Counted from the stretch's first letter, positions 15,667 through 25,376 are shown. The stretch: DNA of 64,000 nt from Microbulbifer sp. TB1203 (GCF_030997045.1 NZ_CP116899.1:2491501-2555500), one strand, 5' to 3'. Notes: generated by a model not told the origin, from the sequence alone. Program-made: numbers and translations.

Positions 15667-17418
15667 ATGAATATTCGCCAGTTGCTCACCGACAAATTCC
15701 AGGCCGCCATGCTCGCCGCCGGTATTCCCGAAGACTGCGGCCCTGTGGTTGCGCAGGCTCGAGTGGCGCCGGCGAAAAAAGCGGGCTTTGGCGACTACCA
15801 GGCCAACGGCGCCATGGCCGCCGCCAAGCGCATGGGCACCAACCCCCGGGAACTGGCCGGCCGCATCGTCGGACAGCTGGACAAGGGCGAGATGATTGAA
15901 AAGGTGGAGATCGCCGGCCCCGGCTTTATCAATATCCACCTGAGTGAATCCTGGCTGGCCCGGAGCCTGGCCGCCGCGGAACAGAGCGGGCGCCTGAATA
16001 TCGCCCCGGCCGCAGAGCCGCAGACGGTGGTGATCGACTACTCCTCCCCCAACCTGGCCAAGGAAATGCACGTCGGCCACCTGCGCTCCACCATTATCGG
16101 CGACGCCCTGGCGCGGCTGCTGGAATTCCAGGGCCACAAGGTGATCCGCCAGAACCATATGGGCGACTGGGGCACCCAGTTCGGCATGCTGCTGGCGCAC
16201 CTCTCCGACCAGCTGCAAAGCGAGAATGCCGAGGTGGCCCTGGCGGACCTGGAAGTCTTCTATCGCGAGGCCAAGATCCGCTTCGACGAGGAAGCCGGCT
16301 TCGCCGACCGCGCGCGGGAATATGTGGTAAAACTGCAGGGCGGCGACCCGGAATGCCTGAAGCTGTGGCAGCAGTTTATCGATGTCTCCATCAGCCACAG
16401 CGAGGAGATCTACGAGAAACTCAACGTCACCCTGAAGCGCAGCGATGTCTACGGCGAGAGCCAGTACAACGACGACCTGCCGGTACTGGTAAAGGAGCTG
16501 CTGGAGCGCGGCATCGCCGTCGAGGACCAGGGCGCCATCGTCGTCTTCCTGGAGGAGATGGCGGACAAGGAAGGCAACCCCAGCCCGATGATCATCCAGA
16601 AGAAGGGCGGCGGTTACCTCTACGCCACTACAGACCTGGCCGCCATCCGCTACCGCGCCAACAAGCTCAAGGCAGACCGAATCCTCATTGTGGTGGACAC
16701 GCGCCAGTCCCTGCACCTGCAGCAGGCCTTTACCGCCGCGCGCAAGGCCGGTTTCCTGCCGGAATCCGTCTCCCTGGAACACTGCGCCTTCGGCACCATG
16801 ATGGGCAACGACGGCAAGCCGTTCAAAACCCGCACCGGTGGTACGGTAAAACTGTCCGCTCTGCTGGACGAAGCGGTGGAGCGCGCGGAAAAACTGGTGG
16901 CGGAAAAGAACCCGGACCTGGATGCGGACACCTGCGCGGAAATCGCGCGCAAGGTGGGCATCGGCGCGGTGAAGTACGCGGACCTGAGCAAGACCCGCAC
17001 CAACGACTATGTATTCAGTTGGGACGCCATGCTCAGCTTCGAGGGCAACACCGCGCCCTACCTGCAGTACGCCTACACCCGCGTGCGCAGCATCTTCCGC
17101 CGTGCCGGTATCCAGCCGGGCGAACTCAAAAGCGAGATCCAGTTGGGCACTCCCGAAGAGCGCGCCCTGGCGATCAAGCTGTGTCAGTTCGGCGAAGTGC
17201 TGGACCAGGTGGCCAAAGACACCTTCCCGCACGTGCTCTGCACCTACCTGTACGAGCTGGCCAGCGCCTATATGGTTTTCTACGAGGCCTGCCCGGTGCT
17301 GAGGGAGGGCGTGCCGGAGGAGCAGAAGCAGAGTCGCCTGCAGCTGTGCGACCTGGTGGCTCGCACCATCGCCACCGGGCTGGATCTGCTGGGTATCGAG
17401 GTGCTGGAGCAGATGTAA
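15667..17418 (+). CDS. argS: Arginyl-tRNA synthetase
   Basis: 583 residues of a class I synthetase. The N-terminal ArgRS additional domain (about 1-110) is followed by the catalytic core with HVGH (135-138, the HIGH motif) in SSPNLAKEMHVGHLRS. FGTMMGNDGKPFKTR takes the place of KMSKS, as is usual in ArgRS. The C-terminal helical anticodon-binding domain carries NTAPYLQYAYTRVRS. It ends in a palindromic REP-like repeat. Confidence 0.97.
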   Translation: MNIRQLLTDKFQAAMLAAGIPEDCGPVVAQARVAPAKKAGFGDYQANGAMAAAKRMGTNPRELAGRIVGQLDKGEMIEKVEIAGPGFINIHLSESWLARSLAAAEQSGRLNIAPAAEPQTVVIDYSSPNLAKEMHVGHLRSTIIGDALARLLEFQGHKVIRQNHMGDWGTQFGMLLAHLSDQLQSENAEVALADLEVFYREAKIRFDEEAGFADRAREYVVKLQGGDPECLKLWQQFIDVSISHSEEIYEKLNVTLKRSDVYGESQYNDDLPVLVKELLERGIAVEDQGAIVVFLEEMADKEGNPSPMIIQKKGGGYLYATTDLAAIRYRANKLKADRILIVVDTRQSLHLQQAFTAARKAGFLPESVSLEHCAFGTMMGNDGKPFKTRTGGTVKLSALLDEAVERAEKLVAEKNPDLDADTCAEIARKVGIGAVKYADLSKTRTNDYVFSWDAMLSFEGNTAPYLQYAYTRVRSIFRRAGIQPGELKSEIQLGTPEERALAIKLCQFGEVLDQVAKDTFPHVLCTYLYELASAYMVFYEACPVLREGVPEEQKQSRLQLCDLVARTIATGLDLLGIEVLEQM

Positions 17419-17438
17419 CGAGCGGCGCGATGCGCCGC

Positions 17439-17507
17439 AAGCCGAGCTGGGGCTCGGCGCTCCCGGGAACGCCGAGCCCCAGCTCGGCTTGCGGGCCAAA
17501 GGTCCGC
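17439..17507. repeat. Palindromic repeat (AAGCCGAGCT...GGCTCGGCG family)
   Basis: A long near-perfect palindrome built from AAGCCGAGCTGGGGCTCGGC and its complement, with a second small stem GCGGGCC...GGTCCGC. Related units occur at 25044-25100, 33661-33702 and 61983-62030. It may act as the argS 3' stem-loop. Confidence 0.85.
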
Positions 17508-17525
17508 CACACCAAAGGCTGAATT

Positions 17526-18425
17526 GTGAAAATCCTGATTACCGGCGCCTCCGGCCTCCTCGGGCGCAGCGTCTTCAAACGACTGGATGCCAGCCCGGAT
17601 TTTTCCGCAACCGGCACCGCCTTTTCCCGCGCCGGCGAGCGGCTGCTGAAACTGGACCTTACCGACGACGAAGCGTTGCGCAAAACCCTGCGCGAAATTC
17701 AGCCGCGGGTGGTGATCCACTGCGCCGCCGAGCGCTGGCCGGACCGCTGCGCCGAAAACCCCGATGACGCCTGGCAGCTCAACGTACGCAGCACGCAACA
17801 GCTGGCGCAGCTCTGCAGTCAGGCCGGCGCGCAGCTGGTGTATATCTCCACCGACTACGTGTTCGACGGCAGCGCCCCGCCCTACTCTGTCGACGACACG
17901 CCCAACCCGGTCAACTTCTACGGCCGCAGCAAACTGGCCGGCGAGCAGGCGGTACTGGAAAACGGCGATCACTGGGTGCTGCGCCTGCCCTGGCTGTACG
18001 GCCCTGTGACCCACCTGCACGAGTCCGGCGTCACCGCGCTGCTGGAAACCGTCGCCAGCAACAAGCCGGCAACCCTGGACCACTGGGCCATCCGCTTCCC
18101 CACCAGTGTGGAGGATGTGGCGCGGGTATTGGAGCAGTGCCTGCAGAAGGCCGCCGCGGGGACGCGATTTTCCGGCATCTACCACTGGAGCGGCGATACC
18201 CCCTGCACCCGTTATGAACTCGCTCATATCGTCGCCCGCGCCTGCGGGCTCGACGCCGCCCATCTGAGCGCCGACCCGGAACCCCGGTTCGCCGAACCGC
18301 GCCCCTACAACTGCCTGTTGGACAAATCGCGGCTGGTGCAAATGGGCATTGCCGGCGGAGAACCGCTGGAAACCCAGCTGGCACGCCATTTGAAACCTTT
18401 TCTGAATTCAGGGTGGGGAAAATAG
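17526..18425 (+). CDS. SDR-family NAD(P)-dependent reductase, dTDP-4-dehydrorhamnose reductase-like
   Basis: 299 residues of the extended SDR, RmlD/MAT2B-like type. The N-terminal GASGLLGRSV glycine motif binds NAD(P). The catalytic triad is visible as STDYVFDG and the YGRSK motif (Y and K). It starts with GTG after AAAGG. There are no other dTDP-rhamnose genes nearby, so it is unlikely to belong to a local rhamnose operon. It may reduce another nucleotide sugar or have a regulatory role like MAT2B. Confidence 0.8.
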   Translation: MKILITGASGLLGRSVFKRLDASPDFSATGTAFSRAGERLLKLDLTDDEALRKTLREIQPRVVIHCAAERWPDRCAENPDDAWQLNVRSTQQLAQLCSQAGAQLVYISTDYVFDGSAPPYSVDDTPNPVNFYGRSKLAGEQAVLENGDHWVLRLPWLYGPVTHLHESGVTALLETVASNKPATLDHWAIRFPTSVEDVARVLEQCLQKAAAGTRFSGIYHWSGDTPCTRYELAHIVARACGLDAAHLSADPEPRFAEPRPYNCLLDKSRLVQMGIAGGEPLETQLARHLKPFLNSGWGK

Positions 18426-18441
18426 GGGCAGAAAATCGCCG

Positions 18442-18726
18442 TCAGGCGATTTCCGCCGGTGGGGAAAAGGAAGTCCCGGCAAGGTCCTTATGCGGAAGAT
18501 CCCTCAGCTCGCTGGCCAGTGCCTGCTCCAGCAACAGCTGCGCAATGGCCAGCTCGCAGTCTTTCATGATCCACAGCTCCGAATGCCAGACCAGCGGACC
18601 GCTTTCCCCTGACGGGACATCGACCGCAGACTTCTGCGTGAGGGCGGAAATTCCCGCCTTTTCCAGCAATGTATACAGGTGACTGACTAACAACTGATCG
18701 CTGGCGGTATAAATCCTCTGCGCCAT
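18442..18726 (-). CDS. Small DUF2007-like protein
   Basis: 94 residues from ATG 18726. GGAAGAAG precedes that start at good spacing; an ATG six codons earlier is possible. The protein opens with RIYTASDQLLVSHLYTLLEKAGISAL, the 'inherits from chain to signal' pattern of DUF2007 (PII-like ferredoxin fold, putative signal transducing). Later PLVWHSELWI matches the family Trp-containing strand. No membrane segment or signal peptide. Function unknown. It converges on the SDR gene. Confidence 0.6.
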   Translation of the reverse strand: MAQRIYTASDQLLVSHLYTLLEKAGISALTQKSAVDVPSGESGPLVWHSELWIMKDCELAIAQLLLEQALASELRDLPHKDLAGTSFSPPAEIA

Positions 18727-18929
18727 GACAAGCTTCTTCCGCATCCCTGGCGGCTAACAATTCCGGTTATTGAATTTCTCCTTGTTTACCCAAAACGCAA
18801 CTTCATTTGGGGTACCTGTAAACATAGCCCAGCGACTGGCTGGGTGTGTGGAAACGAAGTGAGAAGCTGCGACAGCTGCCCGCAGACAGTGTTGGAAGAT
18901 TCCTGGATTGCAGCGCACGGACTACCGCA

Positions 18930-19865
18930 TCATTCTTTTTGACCGCGCATCTTGTCGAGCATTTTGTCCACGCCCTCGGGAGTGCAGAGTTCACTGCCGT
19001 ACCTCTCCACAGTGGCCGCGCCCGCCGCCACTGCGTAACGGGCGGCTTCCTTCAGCGATTTTCCCCTGTCGATGGCCAGGGCAAAGGCGCCGAACATGCT
19101 GTCCCCCGCACCCGTTGTATCGACAAGGTCCACCGGGGGAGACTCGATATATTCGCTGCCGTCCCGGGTCACGCATACTGCGCCTTCACTGCCCAGGGAC
19201 AGCAGTATGATTTCCACCCGCCGCTCCTTGCGCACTGCCGTTTCAGCTTCCTCGATCAAATTCCGGCGGCTGGTTCCGCAATCGCGGATTCGGCCCCACT
19301 CCTTCGCGTTGGGTTTGATGGCGAAGAGCTGCTCTTCCGCCAGGGCCTTGCGCACGGCGGCGGACGGCCCGTCGAGAAACAATCGCGCACCCCGGCGATT
19401 TGCCACCGCGGCCACCCGAGCGTAGAAGTCCTCCGGAACCCCCGGAGGCAAACTGCCGCTGGCCATCAGCAGCGCGTCTTTCTCCAGAACTTCCTCGAGC
19501 TTTTCGAGGGCACTTCGCCACTCCTTTTCGCTCAACTCCGGTCCGGGCAAAATAAACCGGTATTCCCCTTCCTCATCCTCGGGATTCACGAGCAAACTGA
19601 GGCGGGTATCGCCTTCGATATTCACCCGCACCGTCTTGACGCCAAGTGCCTTCAGGCGATGCTCCATAGACCCGTCCACATCGCCCCCGGAGCAGAACAG
19701 AGCAGCAGATTCACCTCCGAGGTTTACAATGGCACGGCTGCAATTGATACCTCCGCCACCGGGGGTGGTGCGCACCTTTTTGCAGCGCAGTTTGCTGTGG
19801 ATTTTGAGTTCCGGCACGGTGAACGCCACGTCCAGTGCCGGGTTCATGGTCAGCGTCCAGATCAT
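18930..19865 (-). CDS. pfkB: 6-phosphofructokinase II / PfkB-family sugar kinase
   Basis: 311 residues from ATG 19865. It matches E. coli PfkB along its length: TLTMNPALD, LRCKKVR, PGGGGINCSRAI (PfkB signature 1), GSLPPGV, KPNAKEW and the C-terminal signature DTTGAGDSMFGAFA with the catalytic Asp. It phosphorylates fructose 6-phosphate or a related ketose phosphate such as tagatose 6-phosphate. The PfkB subgroup call rests on LRC and GGGGIN. It is transcribed alone, with the diguanylate cyclase gene just upstream on the same strand. Confidence 0.85.
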   Translation of the reverse strand: MIWTLTMNPALDVAFTVPELKIHSKLRCKKVRTTPGGGGINCSRAIVNLGGESAALFCSGGDVDGSMEHRLKALGVKTVRVNIEGDTRLSLLVNPEDEEGEYRFILPGPELSEKEWRSALEKLEEVLEKDALLMASGSLPPGVPEDFYARVAAVANRRGARLFLDGPSAAVRKALAEEQLFAIKPNAKEWGRIRDCGTSRRNLIEEAETAVRKERRVEIILLSLGSEGAVCVTRDGSEYIESPPVDLVDTTGAGDSMFGAFALAIDRGKSLKEAARYAVAAGAATVERYGSELCTPEGVDKMLDKMRGQKE

Positions 19866-19899
19866 CAAACACTCTCACGTTGGCCAGGAGGAAGACGTG

Positions 19900-21618
19900 T
19901 CAGCCGTGGTGGTCTGCATTTGCCGCCAACTCCAGCGCCTCTATCTCTTCGACACTGTTCGACAACTGCTCCACCCCCGCCAGGTCGTCGGAGTAAAGCT
20001 GGTAATTGTTCTTGCCCCGGTATTTGGCGTGATACATCGCGATATCCGCTTTTTGCAAAATTGCCTCCAGGGTACTGCCGTGCTGGGGAATGGCCACCAC
20101 GCCGATACTCAGGGTGACTGCCACCATTTCATCGCCGATTTTTACCGGCTCTCCTGCGATGCTCAGCATTTTTTCCGCCAGTGTGCGATAACTGCCCGCA
20201 TCGCTCAGGGAGCGCACGAATACGCAGAATTCGTCGCCCCCCAGCCGCGCAACGATATCACCAAAGCGCATCACACTGACCAGCCGCTGCGCAATCACCC
20301 GCAGCAGATCATCGCCGCCCTGGTGCCCGAGGGAGTCGTTCACCTGCTTGAAGTCATCCAGGTCGACGAAAAACAAATAGCCGGTGCCTTCGCCGAACTC
20401 GCCATCGTGCAGGTATTTTTTCAGCTCCTCGACAATGTTGTGCCGGTTGGCGAGGCCGGTGAGCGTGTCGTACATGGCTATGCGCTCCAGCTCCGCAGTG
20501 TTCTGTGACACTATCTCCTTCATCACCTCCAGCTGATCGCATACTGCCAAGCCGGTGGCATCGAGCACATCGAGTTCGTCGTAGTGGGAAAGGCGCTTGG
20601 ATACAGGCCGGATCAGGTCGCGCGCCGCATCGAACTTGCCGTCGCTCAACAGGGGCAGTGCCTCCGCCAGCCGGCGCAGGCGGAAGATCGGCCGCCACAG
20701 CATGCCGGTGACCGCACCGATAAAAACAAAGGCGCCCAGTACCGATAACAGCAACAGTAGCTTCAGCGAGTCTTCAATATGGCCCACCTGATCGGAGACG
20801 TTGTCGATAATTACGAAATGCGCGCCCTTCTCGTCGCCGTTGATCACCGGAATGGTTTTCACGTCAAAACTGTTATTTTCGAACAAATAGGTTCCGGAAA
20901 AATTCAGGCCCGGCATTTCCGTCTCCTCCGCAGCCACCTGGCGCAGCAGTGGCATCAGCATTTCCCTCGATGTGAGCGCGATCACTTCCCGGTTCCAGGC
21001 GTCCAGGTAATCGCTGGTGTGGAAGGCGGAAGCACTCTGTTCAGCCGAAAGGATGCCGATATCCGAACCGGTGATTTCCCGGAACGAGAGCAGTTCGCCG
21101 GCCAGGGACCGGTCCACCTGCAGCACGTAGTCGGTATTGTCGCCGGCGATCACTGGCACCGCCAGGCTCTGTACGCAGGTTTTGGTGCAGCGCACGCTCT
21201 CCAGTGGCTGGCCGCTGATGATTACCTCGCGAACCTGCGCCGCGGTCAGGCGCCGGGTGGACTTGCCCCAGGTAAATGGCGGCTGCTCGTCGTCGGTGTA
21301 CAACTTGAGGGATTCCAGCCCCCAGCTGATCTGCAGGTATTCCCACTGGCGATCGAATAGTCCTCGCAAAATTTCCGGGCTGGCGGACGTGCCGCCCCGC
21401 CACAGGACGATCAGGTCCGCAAGCTGGATCAGATCCTCGCGGGATTGGTTGAGCAGCCCGGAGATCTGGTACTGATAGGTGAGGTAGCGGTTGTTGCGGT
21501 TTTTTTCCAGCAGGGAGTACAGGTTGCCGTTGCCCAGCAGAATAAAAAACAGGCACATGGCCACCACTAGCAGCAGTGAAAAAATACTGGCCTTTACCCG
21601 CAGACTGTGTAATCGCAT
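19900..21618 (-). CDS. Membrane-bound diguanylate cyclase with periplasmic sensor
   Basis: 572 residues. An N-terminal helix (about 10-30), a periplasmic sensor of roughly 230 residues, a second helix (about 285-305), a HAMP-like linker and a C-terminal GGDEF domain make c-di-GMP from two GTP. The active site RLGGDEF is intact. RFGD, five residues before it, is a standard RxxD product-inhibition site. The sensor contains a close cysteine pair (RCTKTCVQSLAVPV), suggesting a disulfide or metal site. No EAL domain. AAAGGAAAC precedes the ATG. Signal unknown. Confidence 0.9.
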   Translation of the reverse strand: MRLHSLRVKASIFSLLLVVAMCLFFILLGNGNLYSLLEKNRNNRYLTYQYQISGLLNQSREDLIQLADLIVLWRGGTSASPEILRGLFDRQWEYLQISWGLESLKLYTDDEQPPFTWGKSTRRLTAAQVREVIISGQPLESVRCTKTCVQSLAVPVIAGDNTDYVLQVDRSLAGELLSFREITGSDIGILSAEQSASAFHTSDYLDAWNREVIALTSREMLMPLLRQVAAEETEMPGLNFSGTYLFENNSFDVKTIPVINGDEKGAHFVIIDNVSDQVGHIEDSLKLLLLLSVLGAFVFIGAVTGMLWRPIFRLRRLAEALPLLSDGKFDAARDLIRPVSKRLSHYDELDVLDATGLAVCDQLEVMKEIVSQNTAELERIAMYDTLTGLANRHNIVEELKKYLHDGEFGEGTGYLFFVDLDDFKQVNDSLGHQGGDDLLRVIAQRLVSVMRFGDIVARLGGDEFCVFVRSLSDAGSYRTLAEKMLSIAGEPVKIGDEMVAVTLSIGVVAIPQHGSTLEAILQKADIAMYHAKYRGKNNYQLYSDDLAGVEQLSNSVEEIEALELAANADHHG

Positions 21619-22149
21619 GTTTCCTTTGCAACTCCAGATTTACTGATATCCCACTGTCGGTCCTGGCCCAGCGTTAAAACCGGTAATTTATCAGCGCCGC
21701 CAGCATTCCTCACCGCTTCTCCAGTTCACCGACTTCCCGGTTGTCCGCCAGCGACAACCAGGCGTGCCGTCCACGCCATGGTACTCCAAGGCGGCCATCC
21801 AGTGGGTTATCGTGGTCATGGCGCAACGTCGCGGGTGCGCTGCTCCGCGGAGTCCCGGGTCCCGACGCGGTCCACCGCGTGCCACAGGTCCCGCAGTGGA
21901 TCAGAGTGAATGGATTGAGACAACAGCCCCGATGGGCGGCTTCCCGAGTATGGTAGAAGTCCGGTAAGGCAACTCAGGGCCGCTCAGCCGGTTAGGATAA
22001 AATAGCGCCAAACGTTCCGCAGCAGGATTTACTTCACAATTTATGGCATAAAATAGCACGTCAATCGCACTCTGCACATTGATTGCCGACAATGCTTGCG
22101 ATTGCTAAGATGCGCGCCTTTCTCACTACTAGCCTCTGGTTTTCTAGCT
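21619..22149. other. 531-base region between divergent cyclase and gcvP genes
   Basis: No convincing gene. A 64-codon minus-strand frame (21691-21885) has no recognisable family. The part after 21980 becomes A+T-rich and holds the gcvP promoter candidate. I looked for a glycine riboswitch pattern and did not see one. Confidence 0.5.
22083..22111 (+). promoter_or_regulatory. Candidate sigma-70 promoter of gcvP
   Basis: TTGCCG and TAAGAT are separated by exactly 17 bases, ending 38 bases before the gcvP ATG. Confidence 0.45.
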
Positions 22150-25041
22150 ATGACCCAGCCATCTCTCCAGCAGTTGGAACAGCACGACGCCTTTATCCGC
22201 CGCCATATCGGCCCGGACCAGGCGCAGGTCCGCGAAATGCTGGAAACCCTCGGCGTCTCCAGCCTGGAGGAGTTGGTCGAGAAAACGGTGCCGGCGTCGA
22301 TCCGCAAAACCGACGAGCTGGACCTGGCGGACGCGGCGGGCGAAGAGGAAGCCCTGGCGGAGCTGAAGTCCCTGGCCCGGCGCAACAGGATCTATCGCAC
22401 CTTTATCGGTATGGGCTACCACGACACCGTCACGCCCAATGTGATCCTGCGCAACGTGCTGGAAAATCCCGGCTGGTACACCGCCTACACTCCCTACCAG
22501 CCGGAAATCGCCCAGGGCCGCCTGGAGGGCCTGCTGAACTTCCAACAGATGATCATGGACCTCACCGGCATGGAACTGGCCAACGCCTCCATGCTCGACG
22601 AAGGCACCGCCGCCGCGGAAGCCATGGCCATGTGCAAGCGCCAGGTGAAGCGCAACAAATCCAATGTTTTTTTTGTAGACGCCGACTGCCACCCGCAGAC
22701 CATCGCCGTGGTCAGGACCCGCGCCGAGCACTTCGGCTTTGAAATCCGGATCGGCGACGTTGAAAAAGACCTGCCCACTGAACTGTTCGGCGCCCTGCTG
22801 CAGTACCCCGGTTCAACCGGCGCAGTGCGCGACCTGACCGATATCATCGCCAGGGTGCACGAGGCCGGCGGCCTGGTGACCGTGGCCGCGGACCTGATGA
22901 GCCTGGTGGCGCTGAAAGCGCCCGGCGAAATGGGCGCGGATGTGGTGGTCGGCAGCAGCCAGCGCTTCGGTATCCCCATGGGCTACGGCGGCCCCCACGC
23001 CGGTTTCTTTGCCTTTCGCGAAGCCTACAAGCGCTCCGCCCCCGGCCGCATCATCGGCGTCTCCGTGGACAGCAAGGGCAAGCGCGCCCTGCGCATGGCC
23101 ATGCAGACCCGCGAGCAGCATATCCGCCGCGAGAAGGCCAATTCCAACATTTGTACCTCCCAGGTTCTGCTGGCGGTGATGAGCGCTTTCTACGCCGTCT
23201 ACCACGGCCCCGAGGGCCTGAAAACCATCGCCATGCGCATCCAGCGCCTGGCCGACATCCTCGCCACCGGCCTGGAGAAGAAGGGCTTCAGCCTGACTCA
23301 CGACAGTTGGTTCGATACCCTGACCGTCGCCACCGGCGGCAAACAGGGCGAAATCTATCAGCGCGCACTGGACGCAGAGATCAACCTGCGCAAAGTGGGA
23401 GACGATGCCCTCAGTATCAGCCTGCACGAAACCGCGAAACTGCAGGACGTGTCCGACATCATCAATGCATTTACCGGCGCCGCGCACGGCCTGGATCTGC
23501 ATGCACTGGACAGAGAGATCGCCGCCAAGGGCCCCAAGGGCCTGCCGGGCGCGCTGGCCCGCGACAGCGAATTCCTGACCCACCCGGTGTTCAACAGCTA
23601 CCACTCGGAAACCGAGATGCTGCGCTACCTCAAGTCCCTGGAGTCCAGGGACATTGCGCTGAACCACTCCATGATTCCGCTCGGCTCCTGCACTATGAAG
23701 CTGAACGCCACCGCGGAAATGATCCCGGTAACCTGGCCGGAGTTCGGCAAGCTGCACCCCTTCGCCCCCGCCGACCAGGCCCAGGGCTACGCTGAAATGT
23801 TCACGCAACTGCAGCAGATGCTGGCCGCCTGTACCGGCTACGACGCGGTGAGCCTGCAGCCCAACGCCGGCTCCCAGGGCGAGTACGCCGGCCTGGTGGC
23901 GATCAAGAAATACTTCGAGGCCAAGGGGGAAACCCAGCGCGATATCTGCCTGATCCCCGCCTCCGCCCACGGCACCAACCCGGCCTCGGCGATGATGGTC
24001 AGTATGAAAGTGGTCGTGGTTGCCTGCGATAATAAGGGCAACGTGGATATCGCCGACCTGAAAGCGAAGATCGAAGAGCACGGCGACCGCATCGCCGCGC
24101 TGATGGTCACCTACCCGTCCACCCACGGGGTATTCGAGGAAGGTATCCGCGAGATCTGCGAGCTGGTGCACAAGGCCGGCGGCCAGGTCTACATTGATGG
24201 CGCCAACATGAATGCACTCATCGGCGTGGCCGCCCCGGGCCAGTTCGGCGGCGACGTATCACATCTGAACCTGCACAAGACCTTTTGCATTCCCCACGGC
24301 GGCGGCGGCCCGGGCATGGGCCCGATCGCGGTGGGCGAACACCTGAAGCCCTACCTGGCCGGCCACCCGGTAACCGAAGTGCCGGATACCGACACCGCCA
24401 ACGGCACCATTTCCGCGGCCCCCTGGGGTTCCGCCAGCATTCTGCCGATCAGCTGGATGTACATCCGCATGATGGGCAAACAGGGGATGAAGCGGGCCAC
24501 CGAGATAGCAATCCTGAACGCCAACTATGTGGCCAAGTGCCTGAGCCAGGACTACTCGCTGCTGTACACCGGCAGCAACGGCTTCGTCGCCCACGAGTGC
24601 CTGGTGGACCTGCGCCCACTCAAGGAAGCCAGTGGTATTTCTGAAGAGGACATCGCCAAACGTCTGATGGACTTCGGCTTCCACGCGCCCACCATGTCCT
24701 TCCCTGTGGCCGGCACCCTGATGATCGAACCCACCGAAAGTGAATCCAAGGAGGAACTGGACCGCTTCGTCGAGGCCATGGCAATCATCCGCCAGGAAGT
24801 CGAGGACGTGGCGAGCGGCAAGTACAGCGCCGAGGACAACCCGCTGCGCAATGCGCCGCACACCCTCGAAGACGTGATGGCGGACCAGTGGACCCACGGC
24901 TACTCCCGCGACGTGGCCGGACGCCCGGCGGCCTGGCTGAAGGAGCACAAGGTGTGGCCCGCGTCCAACCGTATCGACAACGTGTACGGTGATCGCAACC
25001 TGGTGTGCTCCTGCCCGCCGATCGAGGCCTACGCGGAGTAA
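22150..25041 (+). CDS. gcvP: Glycine dehydrogenase (decarboxylating), P-protein
   Basis: 963 residues, the usual single-chain P-protein size, starting at the ATG before TQPSLQQLEQHD. It decarboxylates glycine with PLP and passes aminomethyl to GcvH. The fused N- and C-halves are both present. The PLP lysine is K710 in HLNLHKTFCIPHGGGGPG, and glycine-rich and DGANMNAL segments are intact. No gcvT or gcvH adjoins it, so the cleavage system is split across the genome. Terminal REP and palindromic repeats follow. Confidence 0.97.
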   Translation: MTQPSLQQLEQHDAFIRRHIGPDQAQVREMLETLGVSSLEELVEKTVPASIRKTDELDLADAAGEEEALAELKSLARRNRIYRTFIGMGYHDTVTPNVILRNVLENPGWYTAYTPYQPEIAQGRLEGLLNFQQMIMDLTGMELANASMLDEGTAAAEAMAMCKRQVKRNKSNVFFVDADCHPQTIAVVRTRAEHFGFEIRIGDVEKDLPTELFGALLQYPGSTGAVRDLTDIIARVHEAGGLVTVAADLMSLVALKAPGEMGADVVVGSSQRFGIPMGYGGPHAGFFAFREAYKRSAPGRIIGVSVDSKGKRALRMAMQTREQHIRREKANSNICTSQVLLAVMSAFYAVYHGPEGLKTIAMRIQRLADILATGLEKKGFSLTHDSWFDTLTVATGGKQGEIYQRALDAEINLRKVGDDALSISLHETAKLQDVSDIINAFTGAAHGLDLHALDREIAAKGPKGLPGALARDSEFLTHPVFNSYHSETEMLRYLKSLESRDIALNHSMIPLGSCTMKLNATAEMIPVTWPEFGKLHPFAPADQAQGYAEMFTQLQQMLAACTGYDAVSLQPNAGSQGEYAGLVAIKKYFEAKGETQRDICLIPASAHGTNPASAMMVSMKVVVVACDNKGNVDIADLKAKIEEHGDRIAALMVTYPSTHGVFEEGIREICELVHKAGGQVYIDGANMNALIGVAAPGQFGGDVSHLNLHKTFCIPHGGGGPGMGPIAVGEHLKPYLAGHPVTEVPDTDTANGTISAAPWGSASILPISWMYIRMMGKQGMKRATEIAILNANYVAKCLSQDYSLLYTGSNGFVAHECLVDLRPLKEASGISEEDIAKRLMDFGFHAPTMSFPVAGTLMIEPTESESKEELDRFVEAMAIIRQEVEDVASGKYSAEDNPLRNAPHTLEDVMADQWTHGYSRDVAGRPAAWLKEHKVWPASNRIDNVYGDRNLVCSCPPIEAYAE

Positions 25042-25043
25042 GC

Positions 25044-25100
25044 CGGGGGCACCCTGGGACCACCGAGCTCCAGCTCGGCACGCGGGCCGCAGGCCCGCTA
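25044..25100. repeat. Palindromic repeat (GAGCTCCAGCTCGG family) after gcvP
   Basis: ACCGAGCTCCAGCTCGGCACG followed by GCGGGCC GCAGGCCCGC reproduces, in variant form, the units at 17439, 33661 and 61983. The rest of the gap up to 25376 holds the conserved-loop element and no gene. Confidence 0.7.
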
Positions 25101-25183
25101 AGGACTCGCAGAATTGTGCCGCTACAGCGTATCCCGCAGAAAGCCTCCGGCAGCAGGATCACCCAGTTCCTGACCAGTGGGGC

Positions 25184-25297
25184 GGCCCTGCTACCGGGTT
25201 CTACCTCGCGAGACACGCCGTGAATACATCCCTGTAGGCTTGTCTGCGAGGTCCCTCTCGCAGACAGTCTCGCGAGGTAGAACCCGGCATCAGGGCC
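25184..25297. repeat. Inverted-repeat element, conserved-loop type, copy 2
   Basis: Arms of 31 bases (25184-25214 and 25267-25297) pair with only two or three mismatches. They read GGCCCTGCTACCGGGTTC and on to CGCGAGAC. The loop begins ACGCCGTGAATACATCCCTG, as in the element at 6052-6226 (minus strand). Both stems start ACCGGGT and end GAC, but the middle of the stem differs completely. Confidence 0.8.
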
Positions 25298-25376
25298 TTC
25301 GCATCAAGCACCGCGCCTAAGTGAACAGCATTAGGGAAAACCCCCGACCTTTTTCTATCCACGAACCATCAGCCAA

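Noticed and set aside
14503..17499. 998-codon minus-strand frame opposite argS and the EEP gene
   Set aside because: No start signals, low-complexity His/Gln/Val composition, and two clear plus-strand genes explain the DNA.
18442..18760. Alternative overlapping frames at the DUF2007-like gene
   Set aside because: The chosen frame has the DUF2007 pattern and a better ribosome site; the others are shadows.
21691..21885. 64-codon minus-strand frame in the gcvP upstream gap
   Set aside because: No family, no convincing ribosome site; could be chance.
21619..22149. Glycine riboswitch ahead of gcvP
   Set aside because: Expected because of the gene, but I could not find the conserved aptamer cores; a covariance-model search would settle it.
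22813..24171. 452-codon frame opposite gcvP
   Set aside because: Shadow of a strongly conserved gene, without motifs.
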